A DNA stretch of 64,000 nucleotides from Pycnopodia helianthoides (taxonomy: Eukaryota; Echinodermata; Asteroidea; Forcipulatida; Asteriidae), in assembly GCA_032158295.1 (NCBI GenBank), contig CM063246.1:19154991-19218990 (forward strand), read 5' to 3'. The number at the start of each line of letters is the position of its first letter. The first letter of the stretch is position 1. The notes under the pieces were generated by a model. That model searched no databases and was not told where the DNA came from. It saw only the letters and a list, made by a program, of their open reading frames with translations. Both the position numbers and the translations under genes were made by a program. Positions 12,370 to 24,359 of this stretch are shown one piece after another.

Positions 12370-12867
12370 TTCCGATTGCGGAGAGGGGAAAGGTATCACT
12401 GTTTGGTGTGTTCGTAAAGGGTTGCAATGAATTTATATTGTTGTGGAGCAGGTACCCATCAGCTTTTTCCCGCCTGCAGGTGTGTGAACATGAAGTGGTT
12501 ATACCTATGTTGCTCGTGTTTTTTTTCAATTGAAAAATGTTCCAAGACTTGGTCAAGAAAATCCCAATTCCAGAGGAAATGTTGTATAATCCCATTTGCG
12601 GGTGAATGTAATTGTGACACCTTAATTGTATTACAAAGTGTTTGAACGGCTTTGACATCGAAACATAAGTTGATGGGTTGTGGGTAGTGTTTTGGAAAGA
12701 AAATAATGCAGTGCTGTTGGCATTTTCATTATTGTCTATTAGAGGATAATTAGTCATTAAAATAATAACCAATTAAAGAGTGTGGGTGCCCATTAACATG
12801 TGTGTTTTCTGTCTGAATGCAGAAATTTTCAGAAAATATTGAAATGTGTTTGGTGTCCTTTTTAAAA
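12370..12867. repeat. Duplicated flank block A' (second copy)
   Basis: This is the second copy of the block at 7353-7838, placed in the same way beside a protease truncated at the same point. Within and beyond it a minus-strand frame of 195 codons is open (12185-12772). Its first part overlaps the frame seen in the first copy (MSKPFKHFVIQLRCHNYIHP in both). No signal, domain or known family is recognisable, so coding status is unproven. Confidence 0.82.
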
Positions 12868-13287
12868 CCTGCAAAGCAACCATTTGGTTCCCTGATTCCA
12901 CCCGTTACCTGGCTAATTAATACTAAGTCTTTCTGTGCCGAGTCTCCACCTCCCTCTTTAGGCTAAACTATGGCCGCCCAGCGAACTCTTTATCTCTTAT
13001 AGCAATAATGCCTGGCACTAGTGCCTCATGTCCAGAGGGAATTATGTTTTTTTTTTGCAACCACAACCCTCCCTATAAATGGCTCCCCAGCTCTGTTTGT
13101 ACACTTGATTCTCTCATAATTTATTCACCACTCTTTGGTCTGGAAATCCAAATTACCCTCTGTGGGCAAGAAGAAATCCATCCCTAGTATTCCTGAATAC
13201 TTCATCTCCGTGAAAATTGCCAAACCTGATCATCAACCCATGTGATTCCCTCTACTGACAAAGGACTTCCATCTACCTGTGTAATTT

Positions 13288-14820
13288 TCAAATTGTCAGT
13301 CTTTTAGACAGGTCTCTGTTCTCTAAGTATCTTGTAATACACTTTACTACTGATGTAAGTCTATTAATTTCACCAGTGTCACTCAAAAAATGACACCTCG
13401 TTTTCCTTATCATGTCATCTACGAATAAGTCATAACAGGGATTAAGGCGGGGGTGAGGTAATGTAACTACCTTCTTCACCTCAGATTTTATCCGCTTTAC
13501 TTCCATGACTCCTTAGTATGCTCTATGGCGTCTCTTTGGCCCCTCACATCTCCAGCCTGCTGGTGGGCCCTTTGAGCGGCTGGCTTTTGTTTTCCTGCCT
13601 TCCATTTTCTCTTTTGGGTTTCCGCACACATTTTTTTGCAATATGGCCGTGCTTTCCACAATTAAAGCACTACTAGCAGTCAGGCTTTGGATTAACCCTA
13701 TTTAGTTTCGTACGCTCTCTCGCAAAGTGTCCTTACTCATATCAATTAAAGCACCTCTTGACACTCTGCCTACTCTGTGAGGATATCTACATGTATGTTC
13801 TCAGTAGGTCTCTATACTGAGGCACTCTTGTCCTGCACTTCTTTTGTTAACTCTGTTAACAATCCAAGAACACTCTTCATTACTTTTGCTATTTCATGAA
13901 ACCCCTGTTCCATTCCTGTTTGTAACCCTCTAGCCAATTTTACTGGCGTTCCGTTAAGATTTCTTTGTTCCACGTTTTCAAAGTTTTATGTCTCCAATGC
14001 AGCTCGAATGGCCTCATCCAAATTCTTCGGTTGGACTCTGTTTAAGCCCTCCCAAACAGACCGACTTTTGACCACATCTAGGAGATGATTCTTTGCCAAA
14101 CGATCACATGACTCTTCTTGTATGTCAGGATAAGCTATGATTGCTAACTCTTTGTATGGCTTGACCAAACTCTTGTACTGTCTCTTTCTGTCCTTGCCGG
14201 CGATGCCTCAGCTCGACCAAATAGTTTTCACTCTGACGACCCAAACCAAATCGCCTCTTGAGTAACTTCACTAAGCCATTAATGTCATTGTCTGACCAGT
14301 AGGAACATCCCCTAACAGTCTAAGGGTATTTCCTTGCAAATTTGTCGACAAGTAACTTATGGCTTGCTCTTTGTTCTACTGGTTCACTACTCAACATGAC
14401 TCAAACCGCCGGAAGTACTCTTTCCACAGCACTTTTTCACTGTGTCTATCGGGAGTATTATTTGGGTGTCAATTAAACTGCACCAAATCCTTCCCTTCTG
14501 TCTCATTCTCTACAATTACTCTCGGTTCTCTTTTCAGCGGCCAGGGCCCTGCTGAACTCTTTGGACTCTCTATTGAACTGTTGGTGTGAGTATCCACTCC
14601 ACTAGTGGCGACGCTCCACAGTTCACTGTGCACTCTTTTAGGAGAGACTATCTCCGTCCCAACTCTATCACTAATCTCTTCAGTGCAACTTTTGCTTGAC
14701 AGAAAAGACTTGAGCTCTTTTTTTGCACTGTAGTCTTTCAAATCCTCTGAACGGGAAATCTGTGCACCACCTCTCTTAGGGGGAGTGCTTTCCCCAAACT
14801 TCACTCTTTTCTCAACCTTG
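13288..14820 (-). pseudogene. Gag-protease remnant, copy IV
   Basis: A 72-codon frame at 13288-13506 contains HFLSDTGEI, with the DTG intact. Gag pieces are at 13986-14168 (AKNHLLDVVKSRSVWEGLNR) and 14469-14804 (KFGESTPPKRGGAQISR). They match copy III closely but differ by many small indels, so the copies decayed separately after duplication. Confidence 0.77.
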
Positions 14821-16084
14821 GAGTCGAGCTAGAGTGACCATACGGACACCAAGGAACTTGGTTCCCTTTGGGAGAAATAATCTGAACTCTTGAAAGGCAA
14901 ACGGAACTCGATTTTCGAATCGTCTTGACTGGCTCTTTCGCTCTCTCACTGTCTCCACCATCTCTTTGGGGAAAATTCTCGAACTCTCTTTTATGGCTGC
15001 CTCTAATTTCTTAGCAATGAGTTCTCTGACCCACTGCAGAAATTTTGCCTTTAATCTTAGCATCTACAGTTCACTCTCATCACTCTTTGTGTTTTCTTCA
15101 CTCATTTCTGATCTCTTTGGTTGCGCTCTCAACAACAGAAATTTCTGACTCTTTGGTTGCCCTCTCAACCACAGAAATTTCTATCTCTTTAGTTGCGCTC
15201 TCAACTACAGAAATTTCTGTCTTTGTTCATCCTACTCTGAACTCTTCAGTGCCAACTTGCCTAAGAAGTCTACCCGCGAGTCTCGTTTAAATTTGGAAGT
15301 GGCGAAAGTCTCCCAAACATTGCCAAACCTCAACCCTTAATTCTACCTCGGACCTAGGAAATACTTTGAGCAATCTCAGGCTTAGAAGTGTGAGCTTGTT
15401 TGGAGGAGATAAATACCGCCGATTGGTTACTGATTGTCTGGGGCACTCTTGGGCAGGTTAGGATAAATCACTGGGGGAGGACACACAAATAAAGTGACTC
15501 TGGCACAGCTCTATGTGTCACTTCTCTCTCATTGCCTCCTGGGAAATCCTCTTTATTGCCTCTGAGCAACTTTGTGGAAATTGGGTTTTCTTTCTCTACC
15601 CTTTAACGAGCCTTCAACAAACCTTTAACAAACCTTGTCTGACCTGAGTGCACCCCTCGCGGAACCAATCCAACAAATTTGGTGACCAAATGCATGCGCT
15701 AGCATGCCGATTGTTTCACAGTGTCTCTATTTGAGCTTCCTAACCAGTTGAACTACTCGACTAGTAATGAAGAGGCCTCTAGTCAACCTCTATGGTCAAC
15801 CGTCCAGGTTAATCTCTGTAATCAACCCACTGTGCCATTCAAGTTCTCTGTGAACTCAACTTTTAGCCGCCACTTCGTCACAACTACTGTGAAAGGCTAC
15901 TCAAATCACTGTAACACAATCGTAAGCAACAATTTACGCAACGGATAAACCTACCGGCACGACTCACACTGGATCGCTCTCCGGAACACTGCACTTAGCA
16001 AGTTACACAGTCTACGGGTTTCAGAAGTAGGGTCGGAAGGCAGCAATGTGCAGCTGACTGAACAGCAACGGCAAACCACACTCA

Positions 16085-17111
16085 TCATCAGACCTTCGTT
16101 TATAGAAATACAAGGAGCTCTTTTAATCGCTCTCTTGAGAATACTCAGGAGCTCAATTTGAGCTCCTCAAATCACTCTTCTTAGATTGTCCAGGAGCTCA
16201 ATTTGTTCGACCTGTGTAACAGCATATATTCAGTTTATGATTACTAAAATATACAGTAATTTTGTCAGGAGAAATCATAGATAAAAAACAAAGGATAACT
16301 CTAAAAGCAGCCCACAATTAATGACAGTTTCTATCACAGTTTCCACCTACTACGTAACTTACTATAATCTCTCAATAAAGATGAGTAGATTCCCTCATGA
16401 GTTGAATCATGCACTACTTACAAACGCACGTTATGACGATGTGACTGTGTTTACATGATGTTGCCCCATAGTCCTTTGAGCATATCGCACGCGACATTTT
16501 TTAACCGCTGGCCAAATTTCCGTGATAACTTATGGGCGACATTAAATCCTAGGCGCTCGGCCACCGAGGTGCACGGGGTAGGGAGAATTTGACCACAATC
16601 GCACTGTGCGCAACATGTTTTTGTTACAAAATTCTCAATACTAGTGACAAGCAAAGTATTCCTACATAGGCCCTTTTCGAATCCACGGCTTCGGCTCCGG
16701 ATTGGGCTTCAGGCCCAGTTTTCTTGTCTGAAACCCTGACCGCAAAGCATACGTAAGTTAGAATAATCGAGGGAGCTTAGCTAGCCTGAGCCAATTTTGG
16801 AGCCGAAGCCGTGAATTCGAACCCGTCATGAGTTATGTTCAAATGGGCCAGTGCGTCGTGTACAATGGAGGCAAAAGCGTTTCATGTTTTTCCCGGACGT
16901 AAAAAATAAACCCAAAACAAAAATTTATTGCTTATGTGTGGGCTGTGCCAACGTTTACATAACCAATGTTATTTATCTGCCTTGTTGCGGTAGAATTATA
17001 AATAAAATACACCATAATGATCGAGGAGCACTGTCGATCAGGCACGTGAAGACAGACCCAGGAGCGCGGTAGGAGCGCGAGCGCGATCGCTCTCCTCAAA
17101 AACGAAGGCTG
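16085..17111. mobile_element. Insertion of about 1.03 kb with imperfect terminal inverted repeats
   Basis: Copy III reads CCACACTCACCCTG without interruption at about 10898-10911. In copy IV the same sequence is split: CCACACTCA at 16077-16084, then about 1 kb, then ACTCACCCTG from 17112. The repeated ACTCA fits a 5-bp target duplication. The ends are imperfect inverted repeats (TCAGACCTTCGTTT inside the left end, AAAACGAAGGCTGA at the right). Only short open frames occur, so it is probably a non-autonomous DNA transposon of unknown superfamily. Confidence 0.65.
16671..16828. mobile_element. Small inverted-repeat element (MITE-like) nested in the insertion
   Basis: TTCGAATCCACGGCTTCGGC near 16676 and GCCGAAGCCGTGAATTCGAA near 16802-16821 are inverted copies separated by about 85 bp. 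The whole is about 150 bp and could fold on itself. No target duplication is clear, so exact ends are uncertain. Confidence 0.6.
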
Positions 17112-17499
17112 ACTCACCCTGTGTTCGTACTGCTAGCTGCGCCAAGGATTCACGTCTGTCCTGTTTGCTTGCCAAAACCGCTCTGTCAAGCCGTACCGAC
17201 ACACCCGGACAAGCCTTGCTGCAGCAATTGGTTTGGACACACCCAGGTACCATCCAACCACCACATGATTGGACACCACCTGCCTGTGTCCCCACCGGCA
17301 GCTTGCCGGTAGATAAATGATGGCGCTGTCAAATTCAGTGACATTTCAACACTGTTGACTTGAGATACATAAAATCGTAAAGGTGAAGTTTACTTGTTTT
17401 ATGGGTAAGGTCTGCATCTGGGTATTATGTTCGTATTTTTATCAAGTTGATGGGGGTGATTTGATGAACATTAAAAGGACCAGAAGAACCGGTTAAAAA

Positions 17500-18550
17500 A
17501 ATCGGCAGAAAACGCATTTTGACTTTTTGGGTGGTTTCGTTTAAGTTGATTGGTTTATAACAATTTACAAAATTACAGCTCTCGAAAGCGTTTAGATTCT
17601 TAATTACGCTAAGTCAATGAAAGGCAAAAACCCCAATAACCTGGAATTGTGTTTTCACGAAGAGCCAAAAACCTTTTTGTCATTTTGTGTATTCGCGACC
17701 ACGTTGATTGTATAGCTGGCCAGTGCCAATCATGAGTGCTCCGGCTTTTGCGTTTTCACAAAGTGCCAAAAACTTTGGTATTGCGTTTTCACGAACAGCC
17801 AAAAAGTTTAAACACGAAGCGGGCGCGCGCTGCACACAGACTGCAATTGATACAGTTTTCACGAAGAGACGATCTTGTTAATTAAACAATTCCTCATTAA
17901 TTAAACACGTTATGGACAAGATTGAGAGCAGATTTGTATGATTTAGGATCTCTACTTTCCCTGATAATTTGTCAGCTGTTGGTCTTGGTTATATCTTACA
18001 CTAGTGGTTCATACTTTGGAACACTTATGCCCCTAATTGTAACTCCAAGAGTATTATTCCAATGCATGCTATTGTTTATACTGTTTTTGGATCACATTTA
18101 CCATCACCCTTGCCACCTGTGGTAATCTAGTCCACTATAACTTTGTGTCTTTTAGCTGGTAATATCCAAGATAAATCATTTTTGCCCCCATCCCACTTCT
18201 GACCGATTTTGTATTTCCTCCTTGATGTATTTTTGTTAGAAACAACTATTGTTTGTTTGTTTGATTTTGTTTTTTTGGATAGGTTTTTTTCTCCTTATTA
18301 TCAGTGAAAATTGTCCACAAACAAATGCATATAATTACCAAGTTTGTATCAACTTAAAACTCTGTCCCTAGTAATTGTGTCGTCATGGTGACGTCATTGT
18401 AAAGTTACATGTATAGGCCTAAATGGTGGTAGACAACTATATTTCAAATCTCAATGTTTAGTGAACTTAATTGGGTCACTCCAATGACGCCTTCATAAAG
18501 GTAGCTTTCCTTTAACCCTAAAGAACCCAAGTCCTACAATATCCTCATTG
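17500..18550. other. Spacer with four dispersed GTTTTCACGAAGAGCC-like words
   Basis: The words occur at 17651, 17752, 17784 and 17854, each followed by an adenine-rich CCAAAAA-like tail in three of four cases. Otherwise the stretch is AT-rich and without a supported gene. A single TGACGTCA palindrome lies near 18390. Confidence 0.5.
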
Positions 18551-18554
18551 CCAA

Positions 18555-18915
18555 AGTGCAGGATTGTGAAGGATTTGGGCTATTAGGGATCTGCAACACA
18601 GGAGGATTTCGAAGGCTTTGGGCTAAAATGAGTTTTTGTTAGGGTAGGATTTCGCAGGACTTGCGCTACCGGGCTGTTTTTACATAGGAGGATTTTGAAG
18701 GTTTTATGTATTATGCAGCTTAGCCAAAATAGGATTCTGAAGGTTTTGGGCTTTTTTGACATTTTTTGACTCCCTAACTTCTGTCTCAAAAGGATTTTGA
18801 AGGATTGGGCTAATATGTATACTTACAATAAGTTGAAGGATATTGAAGGATTTGGGCACTTTAGGTTTATTACAACTTTAATCCGAAGGATATTGAAGGA
18901 TTTGGGCAGTATGTG
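18555..18915. repeat. Degenerate short repeat AAGGATTTTGAAGGATTTGGGC
   Basis: About seven variants of a unit near 22 bp, built from GAAGGATTTTGAAGG and TTGGGC halves, are spread over 360 bp with irregular spacing of 30-60 bp. Examples lie near 18563, 18602, 18649, 18690, 18730, 18790, 18838 and 18886. It looks like a decayed minisatellite. Confidence 0.65.
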
Positions 18916-18919
18916 TACC

Positions 18920-21570
18920 CAAGGGTCTAGTCTGTTAGGGTTAAGCGAGGACGGTTGCGTCTCAATAATTTGTCCTGTTTCAGTTTTACCAGTGTAGGAC
19001 TGTGGCTCGGGTTGAACACTTTGTACTGTGCCAGGGTCCAGTTTTTGGTTGCTTGATCCTGAATTTGTATTTGCAGGTTATCTGATGTGTAGTGGGGGAA
19101 GTGAACTTGTCTTTTTATTTTGCTTTCGGTTCTTCCAGTCTCATTTGGAACCTCTGGTTGATTTTATCTCTGTGCATTGTTGTTTTTGGTTGGTAACGTT
19201 GTTCTACCACACAACAATTCAGCTGGGGAAGGTAAATGATGATAATTAAGGGGTTACCCTTAGTGCAACTAAGGCCTTCTGTACTTCAGTGTGTGATTGT
19301 TTTGCCTTTTGATGGTGTGTACTTAGACAAGAAGAAGTGGCCAATCACCAAACACCATACTCGGGTTTTAAACTAGAGTATTTTTTTTTTACCAAAATGT
19401 TACATTTTTACCCCAAAATAGTTTCAACCATGAAAATACAAGCTGGCTGAAGGGTTTAATGAATCAGCTTAAGCTGTTGCTTAAAAAAATACCAAAACAG
19501 TGGGAAAATAATTTTTTGCCAAAAAGCTCTTGTTTTCACCCCAAAATATTCTATTTAAATTCATTTGGTTTTCTAAAAAGTCCAGTTGGCATTAGGATTA
19601 CTTAAAAAAGTTACTAAAATTAAATTAAACTGCTATAAAATCGTCGTAATAATGACTAAGTGTGTTTTTGCCATTTTAAAGATACAAAAAAGATTGCGAA
19701 AAAGCACAATATGCAAATTAGTTTTTAAAAAGTGCGATATAAAGCATTAAATAAAATAAAAAATATTTTGAACTTAATAAGTCATATTCAACAATTGGTG
19801 AAAATTTCAGACAAATAGTATAATGGAAATGTGCTCGTTGTTAGGGTCTTTCTTAAGAACTTTGTACTAAAATAATTTAAAATACAGTGTAAAGTTTACA
19901 AGGCTGTTTCTCCTCAACCTATTTTGACCAAAATGGCAAGAATTTTTATGCAAATTATGGTATAACTCTGGATTGCAAAATGCTACAGACTTCTAACATA
20001 CACCAAATTAAAGCTGAGAAAAGGTCCTTTCCAACCATGTATCTAACTCAAAAATAATTTTTTGCGACTTAAGGGCCTTTTTTGCAGAGCGGGTCACATT
20101 TATGATAATGCTGTAGTTTTGTCCATGTTTACCCTCCTTACCCGAGCTTACCATCTTTGGGAAGAAAAATAAGAATTTGTGCTTCACGCTTGAGTGGAAA
20201 AACAATGTGGTCACCAGCGGTTTTTTATGTCCAAACATTGGTAATTACGCTAATTTTCGGTTTTCACCCAAATTTGGCAAGCCAGCCCCAACACCACCGA
20301 CTGTGATGCTGAGCATATCAATACCAGGTGTGTGGCTGTGTAAAAACAGTGATGAGTGATGTACACATTGGTTGCCCGTGTGGATAAATATTCTGAGTTC
20401 TTACTTAGTTATTAGAAAACTTGGCCCTTCCTCCTGATTACATGTATATCATGTCATCTTTCTTTAGTGCTGATTTCACCATAAAACCATACTGTATTGG
20501 ATCCATGTGTCAATTCTATCACAAAGTTAGGAACTATCTAGCCTGCTTGTCCTCTTAGCTATAGTTATTTTGCTGATACTCTCATCTCATACTCATTTCT
20601 GAGACTAGCCTTGATCAAGGCATTGGAGTTTTATCTTCATTAATTTATTTGTTTTTCTTTGCGCTGCGCTACCTGCCCGAGCTAGCTACATAGGGGTACA
20701 ATGTCACCCTCAAAACTATGATTATTCTTTGCGCTGCGCAAATACAGCACTGCAGTATGTGCACCTGCTCTGTGTGTGTGTGCATGGTGTATGCGTGTAC
20801 TAACTGAAACAAAGCCTTGACGGTTCTGTGTTGAAGCCATCAGGTCATGACTATAATGCGCGCGGAAGACAAGACCCCATTGGTTAGTGGAAGTCATGTT
20901 TGATAAATAAACGCTCACATTGCATCACACGCTCAGAAAGCATGACATGGCACATGAGGGAAGCTCGTGATTGGACGTCAAAAAATGAATCATTCATTTA
21001 TTTCCCATCCTGTGTTGTCTGCAATAGGTCCGATGAAATATTTATATATATTCATGATCTGCATACCAGCATATCTGAGGCCCCCCCCCCCATTTACGTC
21101 CAATAGTGGTGGTGAAATGAGAAAAAACATTAAACCCGGAAGTTACAGACCCTACAAGGCTGTCGGCATGACGGCCTCCGCATGTGGACAGTAATATGAG
21201 TGCGGATGACCTGCGCACAGTAGTAGTACGATGTGATACACACGCCGTGCGATGTGATACATACATTATGCACAGTACGTGCTGGTACAGTGGTGTACAG
21301 TAAATAGGTTACAGTGGGTTTTACAGCGTCTTTTTCGGAGTGAAAACTGCGACTGCCTTGAGCAAGGCTATTCTGAGGCATGCTCTTGCTCTTGATTGCT
21401 TGTATTTTAAAACTGTCCCTCGATTGAAACTGCTCTCCAGGCATATACTGTCCTGATCAAAATGCAACAACACACAATTTGTTAATACATTGACGTGATA
21501 CCAACTTCCATCTGTGGTCTTTATTTAGTTTTTTCTTTTGTATCACAGCACTGTTAAAGGCACAGTACAG
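18920..21570. other. AT-rich spacer, no supported gene
   Basis: I see no convincing coding frame. The 19370-20100 part is rich in A and T runs. GCGCTGCGC words occur twice (near 20660 and 20730). A short C run sits at about 21070. No element borders could be fixed. Confidence 0.5.
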
Positions 21571-21599
21571 GATTGGTCATGACTCTGAAAATTTACACT

Positions 21600-21985
21600 A
21601 ACCATGCTAAATGCAACAATATGCACCAAATGATAATGGTTGTTGTAGTCTGTTGCATTTGGCAGTCAACTCAGATGTCATTCTTTGACTGAATTTGTTG
21701 CATCATGCAGTCAAGTGACTTCATATTGGTGTTGCATTTTGTTGTATTTGGCAGTCAACTAAAATTCATTTGGCAGAGTTCATGGTCCCACATATTAGCC
21801 AAGTCACCACTACACTTACATGTATGTGCATACTGTTGCATTTAGCAGGGCAAACACCCTTGCTCGGTCCTAACACAAACAACATGCCTGCACAATGCAA
21901 CAAAACCCTTGTTGAATTTTATTGCATTTGGCTTGGTTCTCATCTCAACTGTGTTGCATTCTGTTGTATTTGGCAGGGGTTGTAT
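21600..21985. repeat. Degenerate TTGCATTTGGCAGTCAACT repeat
   Basis: Related words appear near 21652, 21698, 21742, 21835, 21920 and 21965, usually as GTTGCATTTGGCAG or TGTTGTATTTGGCAG. Spacing is uneven, which suggests an old tandem repeat. The 76-codon frame across it is a product of the repeat. Confidence 0.6.
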
Positions 21986-21989
21986 GTAA

Positions 21990-22195
21990 AAGGACCCTAA
22001 TGGGGGTTAGGGACTGGCAATAAAAACTTACTTGGTAAGAAGTACAGCAGCTTTGGGTAGTAAAATGAATTTTGAGAAACTTTTAACTTCTTAGTACTAC
22101 GGTTGTGGAAAATAAATCACTTTTTATTCACGTTTATATAGGATCAACACAACTAGTAGGCTCCAATTACCAAACGTGTACCGTGCCTTTATATC
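21990..22195. mobile_element. Worn short element related to that at 57535-57945
   Basis: The internal text CAATAAAAACTTACTTGGT and the right end CCAAACGTGTACCGTGCCTTT match the arrangement of the better preserved element at 57.5 kb. The left end is poorly defined. Confidence 0.5.
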
Positions 22196-22235
22196 ATATA
22201 TTAATATATACCTGTTTTGGATATTTTGATTGCAG

Positions 22236-22438
22236 TGAGCCTGATAAGCCTTTGGAAGAGAACCTCTTCACTACTCATTGATGTTATTCTGTAACAGCTT
22301 TGGACAATGATTGCGCAGTTCTTGTGAAGACATGTCAGCTTGAGTTCAAATGAAAACTAGGACAGTGATCAATTTCAGCATCAGACTGTACACCCTGTGT
22401 GATGTCATTAAAGACCTCTTCAGCCTAAATCTCAATAG
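22236..22438 (+). CDS. Candidate first coding exon (exon A) of an unknown gene
   Basis: A strong acceptor (pyrimidine-rich tract then TTGATTGCAG) precedes the segment and a strong donor (ATAG|GTGAGT) follows. An ATG at 22350, with an in-frame TGA three codons upstream, opens 29 codons (MKTRTVINFSIRLYTLC...) that reach the donor with two bases left over. The upstream part would be 5' untranslated. The N-terminus is not a convincing signal peptide. Phase joins exactly to the 26-base segment at 23048. No family is recognised from this exon. Confidence 0.35.
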
Positions 22439-23047
22439 GTGAGTTTAAATACATTGCTCCTTTTTCTCCACAGTGATAACCAATGGGGGTCTAGAAATGC
22501 AAATTATGTCTTAAAAAGACCCTAACATGTCAAATAAGTGTTCAATTTGAAGTGGGGATACTCCTTTCATTGCTAGCAAACAGGATTTTCAAGTGAAAGG
22601 TATCCATTTAATCCGAAGGTTGTACATTTTCAGATCATCATAACACAAACTAATGTTTATGGTGTCCGGGTAGTGCTGTTAAAGTCCAAATATATTTATT
22701 GCATTCAAGGAAATTAAACAAAGGGGCAGACCTTTATTGGTCACTGACAAAAAACCTGGAAACTCTCCGAAGCATTTTAAGAGAACTGTTTTAAAGGTTC
22801 TAAGTACAGAAATCCATAAGAACCAAATAATGCCATCAAGCAATTTCTCGGATCATGTAGTAGCTAGTTGACATACTTTTGGTATTACATTTACCTGTAT
22901 TTTTCTCATATCATAATATTGGGATGATAGAAGATCAGCATACAAATGTGTGATGTACTATTCTTTATTTGAATGTTAAGTCCATCTCTGAACGAGATAA
23001 TCAAAATTTGTGCCATTTTATGTCAAATAAACTGATTATAATTGCAG

Positions 23048-23073
23048 CCAGTTTTCTACCATTCTGGTAATGG
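23048..23073 (+). CDS. Candidate 26-base exon B
   Basis: AATTGCAG precedes it and GTGAGT follows at 23074. Its length changes the phase from two spare bases after exon A to one spare base, which is the phase needed by the exon at 31086. It would encode about eight residues (QFSTILVM). Such a small exon is easily a chance match, so support comes only from phase agreement. Confidence 0.25.
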
Positions 23074-24069
23074 GTGAGTTTTTTTTACAAGAGTATACAT
23101 TGTCCAGTAAAGTTGAAAAAACAGCAGTTGCAAACAGTTATTTTAGTTCAAATAAAAGCAGTATCTATCCTGGAAATACCATGCTGACAACGCAACTCGG
23201 GTAGTCTAAATTATTTTAGAGTGTGCTACTATGTTACATCAGTCATAGCACTACTACGATCGAAGTTATGCAATACAAATTTAAGACAAATCTTTGTAAG
23301 TTTGATCTCCAAAATCTAACTACTGTATGTAAAAAGAAATAACTTTGCTGCGTGTACCCAGTCTGTGTGACAACCTAAATGAGCCCACAGGGAAGTCCAG
23401 TGAGTAATTTAAAGTGTGGTGTGAATTTTATTTCATTGGAATTGAGGATGGATTTAACATGTTGTGCTCACAATGTACCAAGTACTCAATATAAATGTAA
23501 TCTACTGTGCCAACAATAGTTGACATCTAAAAGCCAATTGTTTCTTTTTAAAATGTAGAAGTGATATATAAAGACAAATAGCAGGGTAGGCATTTATTTA
23601 TTCATTTTTTTTTTGGGGGGGGGGTTGATAAGTTTCAGTTAAACCACTACCACTCAAACTGAAGAGAAAATTTCTCATTGAAAAATAGCATTGGAAGATT
23701 CCGACAAATCAATGTTGTTTATTTTGATTTCAGCAATCAAAGTAAGCATACTACGATAGCAAACAAAAGTTCACTTTTCTTTCCTTTTTTGCTACTAAAA
23801 TGTGATAAATGAAATTGACAAAATGTTGACAAGGGTAGCATGTGTACAATAAAACTATGGGATTCTACCCTTCCAAAAACCAATGATTTGACTTGATATG
23901 GTCATTACATGTAGGTCCCGATCTTGACACCACACAATTTCTTGTATCTATCATCTTCCGGACCACTTGTCTTTAACCCAAAGACTTCTGTAGTGTCAAA
24001 AAGTTGATTGGATCAAGAAGTTCTTTTTGTGCTGCATATTTAAAACAGGTAGTTATCAAGACATTAAAA

Positions 24070-24353
24070 TGACACAGCTGTTGATCCATTTGACACAGCT
24101 GTTGATCCATTTGACACAGCTGTTGATCCATTTGACACAGCTGTTGATCCATTTGACACAATTAGGAATCCATTTGACACAGTTGGGATCCATTTGACAC
24201 AGTTGGGAACCATTTGACACAGTTGGGATCCATTTTACACTGTTCATGAATTTGAAACTGCTGTTGATCCATTTGACACAGTTATGATCCATTTGACACA
24301 GTTTGGATCCATTACACCGTTCATGAACTTGAAACTGCTGTTGATCCATTTGA
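24070..24353. repeat. 21-bp minisatellite, open in several frames on the minus strand
   Basis: The unit TGACACAGCTGTTGATCCAT is repeated four times almost perfectly, then as variants (AGTTGGGATCC, AGTTATGATCC), with two longer inserts that share TGTTCATGAA and TTGAAACTGCTG. Because 21 is a multiple of three, the minus strand reads as heptapeptide repeats, CQMDQQL in one frame and VKWINSC in another. No splice or start context suggests translation. Confidence 0.9.
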
Positions 24354-24359
24354 GCAGAT

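Larger units (their letters stand above)
12868..17500 (-). mobile_element. Ty3/gypsy copy IV, 5' half, with a later insertion
   Basis: It has the same layout as copy III: protease (HFLSDTGEI, about 13370-13400), zinc-knuckle remnants (13610-13770), gag (13840-14820), leader (15240-15900) and LTR-like sequence (15900-16080 and 17112-17500). The LTR-like part is interrupted at 16085-17111 relative to copy III. Its right limit is placed near 17500, where similarity to 11100-11280 stops after an AGAAGAACCGGTT motif. Confidence 0.82.

Noticed and set aside
24070..24353. CRISPR-like array
   Set aside because: Units are contiguous 21-bp tandem repeats without unique spacers, and the DNA is eukaryotic.
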